From Terriglobia bacterium (GTDB lineage: Bacteria > Acidobacteriota > Terriglobia > Terriglobales > Acidobacteriaceae): a DNA stretch of 64,000 nt. Below the pieces are notes generated by a model that saw nothing but the letters and a program-made list of their open reading frames with translations, made no database searches and was not told the DNA's origin. The first letter of the stretch is position 1; every line of letters starts with the position of its first letter. This document shows positions 43,478-51,750 of the stretch, in pieces. The stretch spans positions 236,341-300,340 of the forward strand of contig JAIQFP010000004.1 in NCBI GenBank assembly GCA_020073165.1, read 5' to 3'. The translations under genes and the position numbers were made by a program.

Positions 43478-44560
43478 ATGCGATTTGGCATCTATTGCGA
43501 AATCCAGACGCCGCCCGGCAAGTCGCACTACGACATGATCTGGGAGACCATGCGGCAGATCGAACACGCCGACGAATCGGGCTTCGATGTCTTTTCGGTA
43601 ATTGACCACCACTTTTTCCAGAAATTCTCCATCTCAGCCAATCCCCTGGCAATGTTTGCCGCTGCCGCGCAGCGCACCAAACGCATCCGCTTTCGTACCG
43701 CGCTTCACACCTTGCCGTTGGAAAATCCCATGCGCTTGGCCGGCATGATCGCCGAGGCCGACATTCTCACCAACGGGCGGCTGGAATGCGGGTTGGGCCG
43801 CGGACACGCCTGGCTGTTTGGCCCTTCGGCCATGCCATTGGAGGAGAGCCGCCCACGCTACAACGAGGCCATCGACATTCTGCAACTCGCCTTTACCCAG
43901 GAGAAATTTTCCTACAACGGGCGTTTCTATAAGGTGAAGGACGTGAGTGTAGTGCCGCGCCCCCTGCAGAAACCGTATCCCAGGTTTTACACCGGCGGGA
44001 CCAGCGACATCACGTACCAGATGGCTGGGGTCAAGGGCTGGGGCATTTTCGTACCGCCGCTGCTGCCCTGGAAGGTGCTGGAAGCGCCGCTGAATATTTA
44101 CAAGAAAGCCTGCGCCGAACACGGCCACCAGCCCGACATCGTATACATCCGCCCCGTGTATATCGACGACGATGAGAAGCAGATTCGCAAAGAAGTCGAG
44201 CAAGCCTTGCTCAATTTTCTGGCCTTCAACGCTTCACCAGTGGACTCTCTCCAGGACGAACAGATGAAGGCTGAGCTGCGCGCTAAAGGCTATGGTTTTT
44301 ACGCCAGCGGCGCGCTCGAATCGCTCACGAAGCTTACCTACGACGAGATCGTGGAACAGGAAATCGGGTTTATCGGGACGCCAGATAAAGTGATCCGGCA
44401 GGTGCATGCTCTGGAAGACAAGGGCGGAATCGGCGAACTGGCGATTGTTTCCAATTTTGGTGGCCTGGAACACTGGAAAAGCATCAAGACGCAGCACATG
44501 TTTGCCAAGCACGTGATGCCCACATTTCGCCCCGCAGCAGGAGCCAAAGCAGCGGACTGA
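43478..44560 (+). CDS. Luciferase-like (LLM class) flavin monooxygenase
   Basis: A 360-residue TIM-barrel protein. FGIYCEIQTPPGKSHYDMIW opens the fold. HADESGFDVFSVIDHHFFQK, RIRFRTALHTLPLENPMRLA, and GRLECGLGRGHAWLF give the flavin/F420-binding core. GTPDKVIRQVHALEDKGGIG is the C-terminal motif. It uses reduced FMN supplied by the preceding reductase, or coenzyme F420; the adjacent flavin reductase favours FMN. AGGAGAG precedes ATG 43478. It could hydroxylate or open a ring, but the substrate is unknown. Confidence 0.9.
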   Translation: MRFGIYCEIQTPPGKSHYDMIWETMRQIEHADESGFDVFSVIDHHFFQKFSISANPLAMFAAAAQRTKRIRFRTALHTLPLENPMRLAGMIAEADILTNGRLECGLGRGHAWLFGPSAMPLEESRPRYNEAIDILQLAFTQEKFSYNGRFYKVKDVSVVPRPLQKPYPRFYTGGTSDITYQMAGVKGWGIFVPPLLPWKVLEAPLNIYKKACAEHGHQPDIVYIRPVYIDDDEKQIRKEVEQALLNFLAFNASPVDSLQDEQMKAELRAKGYGFYASGALESLTKLTYDEIVEQEIGFIGTPDKVIRQVHALEDKGGIGELAIVSNFGGLEHWKSIKTQHMFAKHVMPTFRPAAGAKAAD

Positions 44561-44562
44561 CC

Positions 44563-45741
44563 ATGGCAGTTTGGGAACCACCACCGATACCGCCCGGCGG
44601 CGGGCAACGCGGCTCGGCAGGCAGCGCCGTGCGCATCGCGCCGAAGGACACGCCGGCCAACATCGCAGCCACGTTCCCGGCCATGGGAGCGCGGCGGTTA
44701 CTGGTGTTCGGTGGGATTGCGCTCATCGCAGGCGGCATGCTCTTCGGTGACATTTTTGCCGTGTTTGTGCTTCACCAGAACGGTGGGCAAACCGGTGAGG
44801 CACTCTTGGCGGCCTCCCGGGCGGTGGCGGCACAGCATCCATCGGGAGTGAAGGATGCGTTTGGTCAGATCGGGAGTCTGCTGGAAGACCGTGGCACCAA
44901 GATAGATGCACACGTACACATGACCGACGCCGGCTATCTGGCGTTGCTACTGGCGCTGATACAGCCTTACGTAGCGCTTTCAGCCGGACGAAAGAAATTC
45001 TTGGCTAAGTTGTTTCTGATCGGTGGCGTACTGCTGCCGCTAGGGATCTTTCTTATTCACTATGTCGGTGTGGCGTACAGTCCGTTTAGCGTGATCGGCT
45101 GGGCGAGCATCCTGGCTGACTCTGCCGGAGCACTGCTGATTATCGCGCTGATCGGCGAATTGTGGGGGTTGTGGAACCACTTTCGCAGCATGCGGGTGGG
45201 CGCGGTGGAGGCGGAGTTGCCCGAGGACCGCAGCTGGGAGCGGCGAATCCTGCTGGCGGGCGGCACCCTGCTGGTTCTGCTCGGGTTCTTGCACGGCGCC
45301 TGGTACGCGGGCACCATGCTTTACGAACACGAAGCCATGGAGACCAGGATTCTGAATACGATGCTGGACGGCGCCTCCGCGAATAACCTGACAGCAGCCG
45401 GCCGCTCGGTCGCTGATTACGGCGCCTTGCAAGCCGAAAAGGCGGTCAACATCGCCGCCCATTCGCACATCATCGAGTTTGGATTGCTGGCCATTCTGTT
45501 GTCCTTCGTGCAGCCCTACGTCTTTTTGGATGCGGAGTGGAAGCGACGCTGGGTCACCCTGCTCTTGGCGGGATCGATCATTCTGCCAGTGTTTGTCCTG
45601 CTGGAACTCAAGCTGGGCCTGGTGTCTGGAGGCATTGCCGACATTGGCGGCCTGATGGTGATTGTCGCCCTGATCGGCATGCTGGTAGGGGTGCTGCGTT
45701 ACAGCGGCAGGCTCGACGCGGGGCCCGGAGCTTCCGCATGA
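44563..45741 (+). CDS. Membrane protein with a duplicated His-containing four-helix domain
   Basis: A 392-residue protein with about eight membrane helices in two repeats (residues 45-205 and 230-380). Each repeat has the same layout: a first helix ending in a lone His (H71, H256), a 44-46 residue loop, an H-x-H pair (H117/H119, H300/H302), a helix followed by QPYV, and a helix with Pro exactly 40 residues after the second His (P159, P342). The short N-terminal segment is Pro/Gly-rich and cytoplasmic. The pattern suggests a metal- or heme-binding membrane domain. I recognise no family. Start is 2 bp after the monooxygenase stop. Confidence 0.85.
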   Translation: MAVWEPPPIPPGGGQRGSAGSAVRIAPKDTPANIAATFPAMGARRLLVFGGIALIAGGMLFGDIFAVFVLHQNGGQTGEALLAASRAVAAQHPSGVKDAFGQIGSLLEDRGTKIDAHVHMTDAGYLALLLALIQPYVALSAGRKKFLAKLFLIGGVLLPLGIFLIHYVGVAYSPFSVIGWASILADSAGALLIIALIGELWGLWNHFRSMRVGAVEAELPEDRSWERRILLAGGTLLVLLGFLHGAWYAGTMLYEHEAMETRILNTMLDGASANNLTAAGRSVADYGALQAEKAVNIAAHSHIIEFGLLAILLSFVQPYVFLDAEWKRRWVTLLLAGSIILPVFVLLELKLGLVSGGIADIGGLMVIVALIGMLVGVLRYSGRLDAGPGASA

Positions 45742-46226
45742 GCGCTGCGAGCAAACTGCTTATCTTCGGGGGAATCGCCCTGGCGGTATTTGGCATGCTG
45801 TACGGCCTGCACTACGCCTTGTTCGTCGAGCACCAGACGCTTGACCGCATGGGAGGTTCGCTGGCGACTGCATTTACCAACGCCGCCGACCGCCACATGT
45901 CGGAAGCCCACACCGCCATCGCCGCCTACGGAGCGACCAGGTATGACTACGTTCGCCAGGTAGACGTGCACTCGCACTGGATCGGTCTGGCCATGCTCAT
46001 GATCGTTTTAGGCGTAGCCATTGATCATGTGGCCTTCGGCGACCGCATCCGTTTTTGGATCGCCTTGACCTTGCTGGTCGGCTCGCTGGTGTTTCCTCTG
46101 GGCGTTTTACTGCAGAGCGAAAGTCACGGTGCCGCCTTCGCTTCGGCCACGGCGATTGTAGGAGCGGCAATCGTGACCGTGGCGCTGGCTGCCGTGGTGG
46201 TAGGATTCGCGCGGCAGAGCGGGTGA
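45738..46226 (+). CDS. Membrane protein, single copy of the same His-containing domain
   Basis: A 162-residue protein with about four helices. It repeats the pattern of the preceding protein: H32 at the end of helix 1 (YALFVEHQTL), H78/H80 (DVHSHWIG) 46 residues on, and P120 (SLVFPLG) 40 residues after H80. So three copies of the domain lie in tandem across two genes. It overlaps the previous gene by 4 bp. It could be a cytochrome-like or quinone-linked partner for the molybdenum hydroxylase that follows; this is inference from position only. Confidence 0.85.
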   Translation: MSAASKLLIFGGIALAVFGMLYGLHYALFVEHQTLDRMGGSLATAFTNAADRHMSEAHTAIAAYGATRYDYVRQVDVHSHWIGLAMLMIVLGVAIDHVAFGDRIRFWIALTLLVGSLVFPLGVLLQSESHGAAFASATAIVGAAIVTVALAAVVVGFARQSG

Positions 46227-46343
46227 CACACTCTGGTGGCGCCGCTGCCCACGCTGCTGGGGCAGCATGCAGTTTTCTTTGTTAAGCTTATTGGCCTGTC
46301 TGGACACGCATTTCCCAGGGCCTCGTAAGGAAGAACAGAACGA

Positions 46344-47237
46344 ATGTATCCCCGAGCATTTCACTATCACCGCGCCAGTTCGCTCAAGGAAGCCGTCGCC
46401 ATGCTCTCGCAGCTTGGGGATGACGCCAAGCTGCTGGCCGGCGGGCAAAGTCTTATCCCGCTGATGAAGCTGCGCTTCGCTAACCCGCAACACTTGGTAG
46501 ACCTGAACTTTGTCCCAGGAACGTCTTACATCAAGGAAGAGGGGGGGGCGTTGCGGTTCGGCGCTTTGACCCGGCACGCGGAGATCGAGAACTCGGCGAC
46601 GGCGGCGAAGATTCCCATCCTCCACGATTGCGCCGCCGGAATAGCCGATGTGCAGGTGCGCAACCGCGGAACCATCGGCGGCTCGCTGGCGGAAGCCGAT
46701 CCCAGTGGCGACTGGGCGGTCGTACTGATGACGCTCTCCACCGAGGTTTGTTGCCTGGGCGCGAAAAAGACTCGTACTGTGCCTTTGTCCGACTTCATCA
46801 AGGACGCCTACACCACCGCGCTCGCGCATGACGAACTGGTGAGCGAGGTCGTAGTGAAAGCACCGCCCAAAGGCAGCGGTGGAGCGTACATCGCTTTCAA
46901 GCGCTCGGCACCGGTGTATCCCACGGCGAGCGCTGCGGTGCAACTCATTATGGACGGCGACGTCTGCAAAGATGTAGTGATCGCTCTGGGCTGCGTCGGT
47001 TTGACCGCCATCAAAGCCAAAGATGCCGAGGCCGCACTACGCGGGCAGAGGATCACGGACAAAGCACTCTCGGCCGCGATGGAAGCGGCCCGGGCGGCTG
47101 CCGATCCCCAGTCGGATATGCGAGGCTCGACGGATTACAAGCGCGCCCTGGTTGGCGCGCTGGTGAAGCGAGCCATTGAGGTTGCTATGCGTCGCGCTCA
47201 CGGCGAACAGGTCGAGGTGGGGCACATCTATGCCTAA
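46344..47237 (+). CDS. Molybdenum hydroxylase FAD subunit (CoxM-like)
   Basis: A 297-residue FAD-binding subunit. The FAD motifs are [13 protein letters not shown] near residue 33 and a second at [35 protein letters not shown] is classic CoxM. It passes electrons from the [2Fe-2S] subunit to an acceptor. An aaggaag site precedes ATG 46344, 117 bp after the membrane gene; it is 8 bp overlapped with the Fe-S subunit. Its electron acceptor may be quinone through the membrane proteins encoded upstream. Confidence 0.94.
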   Translation: MYPRAFHYHRASSLKEAVAMLSQLGDDAKLLAGGQSLIPLMKLRFANPQHLVDLNFVPGTSYIKEEGGALRFGALTRHAEIENSATAAKIPILHDCAAGIADVQVRNRGTIGGSLAEADPSGDWAVVLMTLSTEVCCLGAKKTRTVPLSDFIKDAYTTALAHDELVSEVVVKAPPKGSGGAYIAFKRSAPVYPTASAAVQLIMDGDVCKDVVIALGCVGLTAIKAKDAEAALRGQRITDKALSAAMEAARAAADPQSDMRGSTDYKRALVGALVKRAIEVAMRRAHGEQVEVGHIYA

Positions 47238-47769
47238 GAAACTTGCCAAGGGTAAGAAAGCGGCGGAGCCCAAGCCAGCTGCGAATGCTGCGATTGAGGA
47301 AATTCCGATCAGCGTGCAGGTGAACGGCAAGCCGCATTCGCTAAGCGTTGAGCCGCGCACGCTGCTGGTGGAGTTTTTGCGCGAGAACCTTGACCTCACC
47401 GGAACGCACGTGGGCTGCGACACTACCTATTGCGGTGCCTGCACCGTGGTGATGAATGGGGCGGCGGTGAAGTCGTGCACCATGTTTGCCGTGCAAGCCG
47501 ATGGCGCGGAAATTCTGACGGTCGAAGGCCTGGAAAAAGACGGCCAGCTTCATCCCATTCAGAAGGCCTTTGGGGATTCCTACGGTTTGCAGTGCGGTTA
47601 TTGCACGCCGGGGTTGATGCTTTCGGCTTTTCAGTTGCTTTCGCGCAACCGGCAGCCCAGCGAAAAAGACATTCGCAAGGCCATTGCCGGCAACACCTGC
47701 CGCTGTACCGGCTATCAAAACATTTTCAAGGCGATCGAGTCGGCCGCGCAGAACATGAAAGGGGTCTGA
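47230..47769 (+). CDS. Molybdenum hydroxylase [2Fe-2S] subunit (CoxS-like)
   Basis: A 179-residue subunit with two [2Fe-2S] clusters. The plant-type cluster uses [15 protein letters not shown] and a later Cys in KSCTM. The second, four-helix-bundle cluster uses CGYCTPG and CRCTGYQN. A 25-residue Lys/Ala-rich extension ([18 protein letters not shown]) precedes the core and is longer than usual. ATG 47230 overlaps the FAD subunit by 8 bp; the longer frame would overlap it more deeply. It relays electrons between the molybdenum centre and FAD. Confidence 0.95.
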   Translation: MPKKLAKGKKAAEPKPAANAAIEEIPISVQVNGKPHSLSVEPRTLLVEFLRENLDLTGTHVGCDTTYCGACTVVMNGAAVKSCTMFAVQADGAEILTVEGLEKDGQLHPIQKAFGDSYGLQCGYCTPGLMLSAFQLLSRNRQPSEKDIRKAIAGNTCRCTGYQNIFKAIESAAQNMKGV

Positions 47770-47772
47770 AGT

Positions 47773-48258
47773 ATGGCAATCAAGTTTGCCGGCGAGTTTG
47801 AAGTCAAGCGCAACCCGGAAGAAGTATTTGGCTTCCTCACCGACCCGAACAAGTTTGCTCCGCTGTTGCCCGGGTTCCAGACTATGTCGGTGCAGGACCC
47901 GACTCACTTCACCGTCAAAGTGAACGTCGGAGTTTCCTATATCAAAGGGGCGGCGGAAGTGAAGATGGAGCTGGCGCAAGCCGAGAACCCCACGCGGGCG
48001 CAGTACAAGGGGCAGGGAAGCGTAGCCGGCGGCGGTGTTTCGCTGACCGCAGGATTTGATCTGGCCGCAGCCGACGGTGGTACCAAGGTGGCGTGGCAAG
48101 GCGAGGCCCAGGTCTTTGGCCGCCTGACCTCGGTGGCCGGTGGCTTGCTGCAGCCGCTCGGCAAGAAGAACGTGCAGAAGTTGATTGACGGGCTACAGGC
48201 GGCATTGAAGGGCTCAGCAGGAACCATGCCGAGCGAAGCCAAGACAGCAGAAGGGTAA
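47773..48258 (+). CDS. CoxG-like SRPBCC accessory protein
   Basis: A 161-residue START/SRPBCC protein. IKFAGEFEVKRNPEEVFGFL and KFAPLLPGFQTMSV match the CoxG start, and QVFGRLTSVAGGLLQPLGKK is the C-terminal signature. There is no long C-terminal membrane anchor as in Oligotropha CoxG; the end is a short hydrophilic tail. CoxG recruits CO dehydrogenase to the membrane, so a similar role for this enzyme is plausible. It is 3 bp after the Fe-S subunit and 12 bp before the large subunit. Confidence 0.92.
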   Translation: MAIKFAGEFEVKRNPEEVFGFLTDPNKFAPLLPGFQTMSVQDPTHFTVKVNVGVSYIKGAAEVKMELAQAENPTRAQYKGQGSVAGGGVSLTAGFDLAAADGGTKVAWQGEAQVFGRLTSVAGGLLQPLGKKNVQKLIDGLQAALKGSAGTMPSEAKTAEG

Positions 48259-48270
48259 GGAGCAAGATTC

Positions 48271-50733
48271 GTGAGTCCGGAAGGCGACAAAAAGAACTGG
48301 GTGGGCAAACCGCTTCCGCGCAAGGAAGAGAACCGCTTGCTGCGCGGGCGCGGCAAATTCGCCGACGACATCAAGATGCGGGAGATGCTGTACCTGCGTT
48401 TCGTGCGCTCCCCCTATGCTCACGCGAAGATCGTCAGCGTGGATGTTTCCGCCGCGGAAGCCGTTCCCGGCGTCGTCTGTACCCTGACTGGCGCCGAGGT
48501 CGCCCCGCAAGTCCAGCCCTTCATCGAGATCGCTCCCGATCCCGGCGGCAAAATCAAGGACTACGCGCTGGCCGTTTCCAAAGTGCGCTACCAGGGTGAG
48601 CCGGTCGCCGCGGTGATGGCGGAGTCGCCGGGTATCGCAGATGATGCCGCCGAACTCGTTCAAGTGGAGTACGAAGCCCTCGACCCGGTGGTGGATGCGG
48701 AAGAAGCTCTGAAGGACGCGAGCATCCTCCACGAGGAAGCTGGTACCAACCGGGTGTGGAACGGCGTGTTCGAGTACGGCGATGTGGAGAAGGCCCTCAA
48801 GGAAGCCGCTTCCGTCGTCAGCATCGACCGCCTGCATTTCCATCGCTTCTCCAGCACGCCGCTTGAAAACAACGTGGTCATCGCGCAGTGGAATCCAAAA
48901 GATGAGCGCATCTATTATTGGTGTAACAATTCCTTCCCCTCGTTTGCCATCCAGTTCTTGTCCGCGCACCTGAACGTCCACATTGACCGCATCCGGGTGG
49001 AGACGTCCGACATTGGCGGCAGCTTCGGGATCAAGATCACTAGCTACCCCCAGATGGCGGTTTGCGCGCTGGCGTCCAAGAAGGCCGGCGGACGTCCCAT
49101 CAAGTGGGTGGAAACGCGCTCTGAGCACATCACATCCAGCGCTCACGGCAACGAGCGCACTTTTCGCGATACGCGGGTTGCTCTCGACAAGGATGGCGTC
49201 ATCACCGCCATCGCGTCACGACATATTGACGACTGCGGCGCTTACCCGCGCTATGAACCGCTGGGCTGCGTCATTTGGTCCCAGGTTTTCCCCGGGGTGT
49301 ATCGCTTCAAGAACGCTCGCATTGATTTCACCCAAACCGTCACCAACAAGTGCCCGGTGGGCCCGAACCGCGGCTACTCGCGCATGCAGCACCTGTGGTT
49401 CCTGGAGCGCGTGGTTGACATCTGCGCCCATGAGCTGGGAATCCCCGCCGACGAGATGCGCCTGCGCAACTATATTCGTCCGGAGGAGTTCCCCTACACC
49501 ACGCCGAACGGCTGCGTCTATGATTCCGGCAACTATCCGAAGATGCTGCAGGTCGCGAAGGGACTCATAGGCTGGGACGACTGGAAAAAGAAGCAGGCCG
49601 CAGCCCGCAAGGAAGGCCACCTGATCGGGTTGGGCATTGGCACGACGCTCGACTCCGGCACCAACAACTTCGGCCAGTCGCAGATTGTGAATCCTGGCGC
49701 GCCGTTCTCCGGGAACTCACAAGGAGCCAACTGCAAGCTGGACATTTATGGAGAAGTTGTGGTCGCAGTCGGTTCTTGCCCCCAGGGGCAGGGACACGAA
49801 ACCACCGCAGCGCAAGTGGTCGCCGATGTGCTGAACATTCATCCCGATCTGATTACGGTGCGCACCGGTTTCGACACCGAGCGCAACGTGCACACCGGGT
49901 TTTCGGGAACCTACGCCAGCCAGTTTGCGGTCTCAGGATTGTCGGCCGTACACGGCGCCGCGCAGAAACTGAAAGCTGAGATGAAGCGCCTGGCCGCGTT
50001 CGTGCTCGAAACCCAAGAGGATGACATCGAATTTGGCACGGGGGCACAAGGCCCCGAGCTTCGCGCCAAAAGCACGGGCAAGTCCATCAACTACTGGGGA
50101 CTGGCCAACATCGTCAACGTGAACAGCGCGGTGCTTCCGGTGGAGATGCACGATGTCACCCTGAACTGCCGTTACATCTGGCGAGCGCCGTTCAAAGTAC
50201 CCGACAAGGTGAGGAAGTACGGCAACCTCACGCTGACCTACGCGTCACAGTTGCACATCGCTGTGGTAGAGATCGATCGTGACACCTTCATCCCGCACAT
50301 TCTCGACTACGTTGCAGTGGATGATTGCGGCACAGTCATCAACCCGCCGATCGTGGAAGGCCAGGTCTATGGTGCGACTGCACACGGTATCGGCGCGGCC
50401 CTGATGGAGAGCTGTGTATATGACGCGGTCGGCAACATGCTCACCAGTACCTTCAGCGACTACACGCCGATCACCGCGGTGAACATGCCCAAGGTGAAAT
50501 ACGGACACATCGAGACGCCCTCGCCGCACAGCTACAGCGGGGCTAAGGGCATGGGCGAAGGCGGTGCTGCGCCCATTCACACCATCTCGGCAGCGCTGCA
50601 GGATGCGTTGTTTGCAGAAGGCATCATTGTTGACGATTCGTTTAACAACGCGGATAGCCTGTTCCGTGCCATGGTAGGCAAGGAAATCGGCCAGGTGGGC
50701 AAGCTGGTGAAGCTGGAGCGGCGGGCGCAGTGA
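48271..50733 (+). CDS. Molybdenum hydroxylase large subunit (CoxL/XDH family, unusual active site)
   Basis: An 820-residue catalytic subunit from GTG 48271. KPLPRKEENRLLRGRGKFADD and FVRSPYAHAKIVS are typical of the xanthine-oxidase family. The catalytic Glu is E763 in GAKGMGEGGAAP. The loop that is AYXCSFR in CO dehydrogenase and AYRGAGR in form II enzymes reads VGPNRGYSRM (residues 363-372). It is therefore not a CO dehydrogenase and not a standard form II enzyme. It probably hydroxylates an aromatic or N-heterocyclic substrate. Subunit order CoxM-S-G-L is intact and overlaps the next gene by 4 bp. Confidence 0.93.
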   Translation: MSPEGDKKNWVGKPLPRKEENRLLRGRGKFADDIKMREMLYLRFVRSPYAHAKIVSVDVSAAEAVPGVVCTLTGAEVAPQVQPFIEIAPDPGGKIKDYALAVSKVRYQGEPVAAVMAESPGIADDAAELVQVEYEALDPVVDAEEALKDASILHEEAGTNRVWNGVFEYGDVEKALKEAASVVSIDRLHFHRFSSTPLENNVVIAQWNPKDERIYYWCNNSFPSFAIQFLSAHLNVHIDRIRVETSDIGGSFGIKITSYPQMAVCALASKKAGGRPIKWVETRSEHITSSAHGNERTFRDTRVALDKDGVITAIASRHIDDCGAYPRYEPLGCVIWSQVFPGVYRFKNARIDFTQTVTNKCPVGPNRGYSRMQHLWFLERVVDICAHELGIPADEMRLRNYIRPEEFPYTTPNGCVYDSGNYPKMLQVAKGLIGWDDWKKKQAAARKEGHLIGLGIGTTLDSGTNNFGQSQIVNPGAPFSGNSQGANCKLDIYGEVVVAVGSCPQGQGHETTAAQVVADVLNIHPDLITVRTGFDTERNVHTGFSGTYASQFAVSGLSAVHGAAQKLKAEMKRLAAFVLETQEDDIEFGTGAQGPELRAKSTGKSINYWGLANIVNVNSAVLPVEMHDVTLNCRYIWRAPFKVPDKVRKYGNLTLTYASQLHIAVVEIDRDTFIPHILDYVAVDDCGTVINPPIVEGQVYGATAHGIGAALMESCVYDAVGNMLTSTFSDYTPITAVNMPKVKYGHIETPSPHSYSGAKGMGEGGAAPIHTISAALQDALFAEGIIVDDSFNNADSLFRAMVGKEIGQVGKLVKLERRAQ

Positions 50734-51698
50734 CCCGGGTTTGCATTGTCGGGTGTGGAGCGATCGGAAGTCTCTACGCGGCCCACCTTGCGCGCGCTGT
50801 GGAAGTGTGGGCGTTCGTTCGCCGAGAGGACCACGCCCGGGCCCTCAATCGCGATGGGCTGAGAGTTTCGGGCAAACACGAATTTCAAGTGTCTTTGAAA
50901 GCGGCAACCCGGCCCGGTGAGATTCCAGAGTGCAACCTTGGCATCGTCGCGACCAAGGCGACGCAAGTGGAGGAATCGATGACCGCGGTGGGCAGCCGCT
51001 TCGATCAGGGCGCAGTCATTTCCGCACAGAATGGGCTGGGTAGCGAGGAGATCATCGCCGCTCACACCCGTGGTCAGGTGATCCGAGGAACGACTTTCAT
51101 GAGCGGCACACGACACAGTGACACGCACGTCCAACTGGAGCTGGACACCCCCACTTGGATCGGTCCATTCGAGCCGCGCCACACCCCGTATGCGCTGGTG
51201 AAACAGGCAGCCGACCTGATTGTAGCGGGCGGTCTAAAGGCAGAAGCGTTACAGGACGCGCGTCCGGCACAGTGGTCCAAGCTGATTTTTAATTCGTCGG
51301 TGAACGGCGTGTCGGCGCTGACTGGTTTGCCGCATTCGCCGCACTTCGCAGACGAATCGAGTGTTTCCGATCTCGGCCATCTGCTGCACGCGCTGATCGA
51401 CGAGGGAAAGAACGTGGCGAAAGCGGTAGGCGTGGAGCTTCCCGAGGACCCATGGGAGATGAACAAGATTGGGGCGATGACAAATCATCCGACGTCGATG
51501 TTGTGCGACGTTCGCAACCAACTTCCAACGGAAGTCGATTTCCTGAGTGGCGCGATTGCGCGCGAAGCGGAACGCGCCGGTGTGCCCGCGCCACTGCACA
51601 CCGCCGTTTACCGGTTGATCAAAGGGAAGGAAGCGTCTTGGACCTTCAAGGATGAGAACCGCCCGGTTGCGGCGTCTGGAAAAGCAGGTGGGCATTGA
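50730..51698 (+). CDS. 2-dehydropantoate 2-reductase-like (PanE/ApbA) oxidoreductase, copy 1
   Basis: A 322-residue NADP-binding reductase from GTG 50730, overlapping the large subunit stop. VCIVGCGAIGSLYAAHLARA is the dinucleotide loop, then LGIVATKATQVEES and VISAQNGLGSEEI. The C-terminal half has the catalytic Lys in QWSKLIFNSSVNGVSALTG. It is unlikely to make pantoate: it lies in a catabolic cluster and has a paralogue at 55439. It might reduce or oxidise a 2-keto acid/hydroxy acid pair of the pathway. The hairpin after it repeats after the paralogue. Confidence 0.9.
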   Translation: MTRVCIVGCGAIGSLYAAHLARAVEVWAFVRREDHARALNRDGLRVSGKHEFQVSLKAATRPGEIPECNLGIVATKATQVEESMTAVGSRFDQGAVISAQNGLGSEEIIAAHTRGQVIRGTTFMSGTRHSDTHVQLELDTPTWIGPFEPRHTPYALVKQAADLIVAGGLKAEALQDARPAQWSKLIFNSSVNGVSALTGLPHSPHFADESSVSDLGHLLHALIDEGKNVAKAVGVELPEDPWEMNKIGAMTNHPTSMLCDVRNQLPTEVDFLSGAIAREAERAGVPAPLHTAVYRLIKGKEASWTFKDENRPVAASGKAGGH

Positions 51699-51707
51699 GC
51701 GCAGACC

Positions 51708-51729
51708 GAGACGCAGCAAGCTGCGTCTT
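51708..51729. repeat. Hairpin repeat GAGACGCAGC, copy 1
   Basis: Arms GAGACGCAGC and GCTGCGTCTT are separated by AA and followed by TTACAC. It lies 9 bp after the first panE-like gene; an almost identical hairpin follows the second panE-like gene at 56382. Confidence 0.7.
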
Positions 51730-51750
51730 TACACAAGATTGAATGAGACC

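Noticed and set aside
48271..50733. CO dehydrogenase (CoxL form I)
   Set aside because: The AYXCSFR signature is absent; the loop reads GPNRGYSRM. CoxM/S/G/L order alone is not enough.
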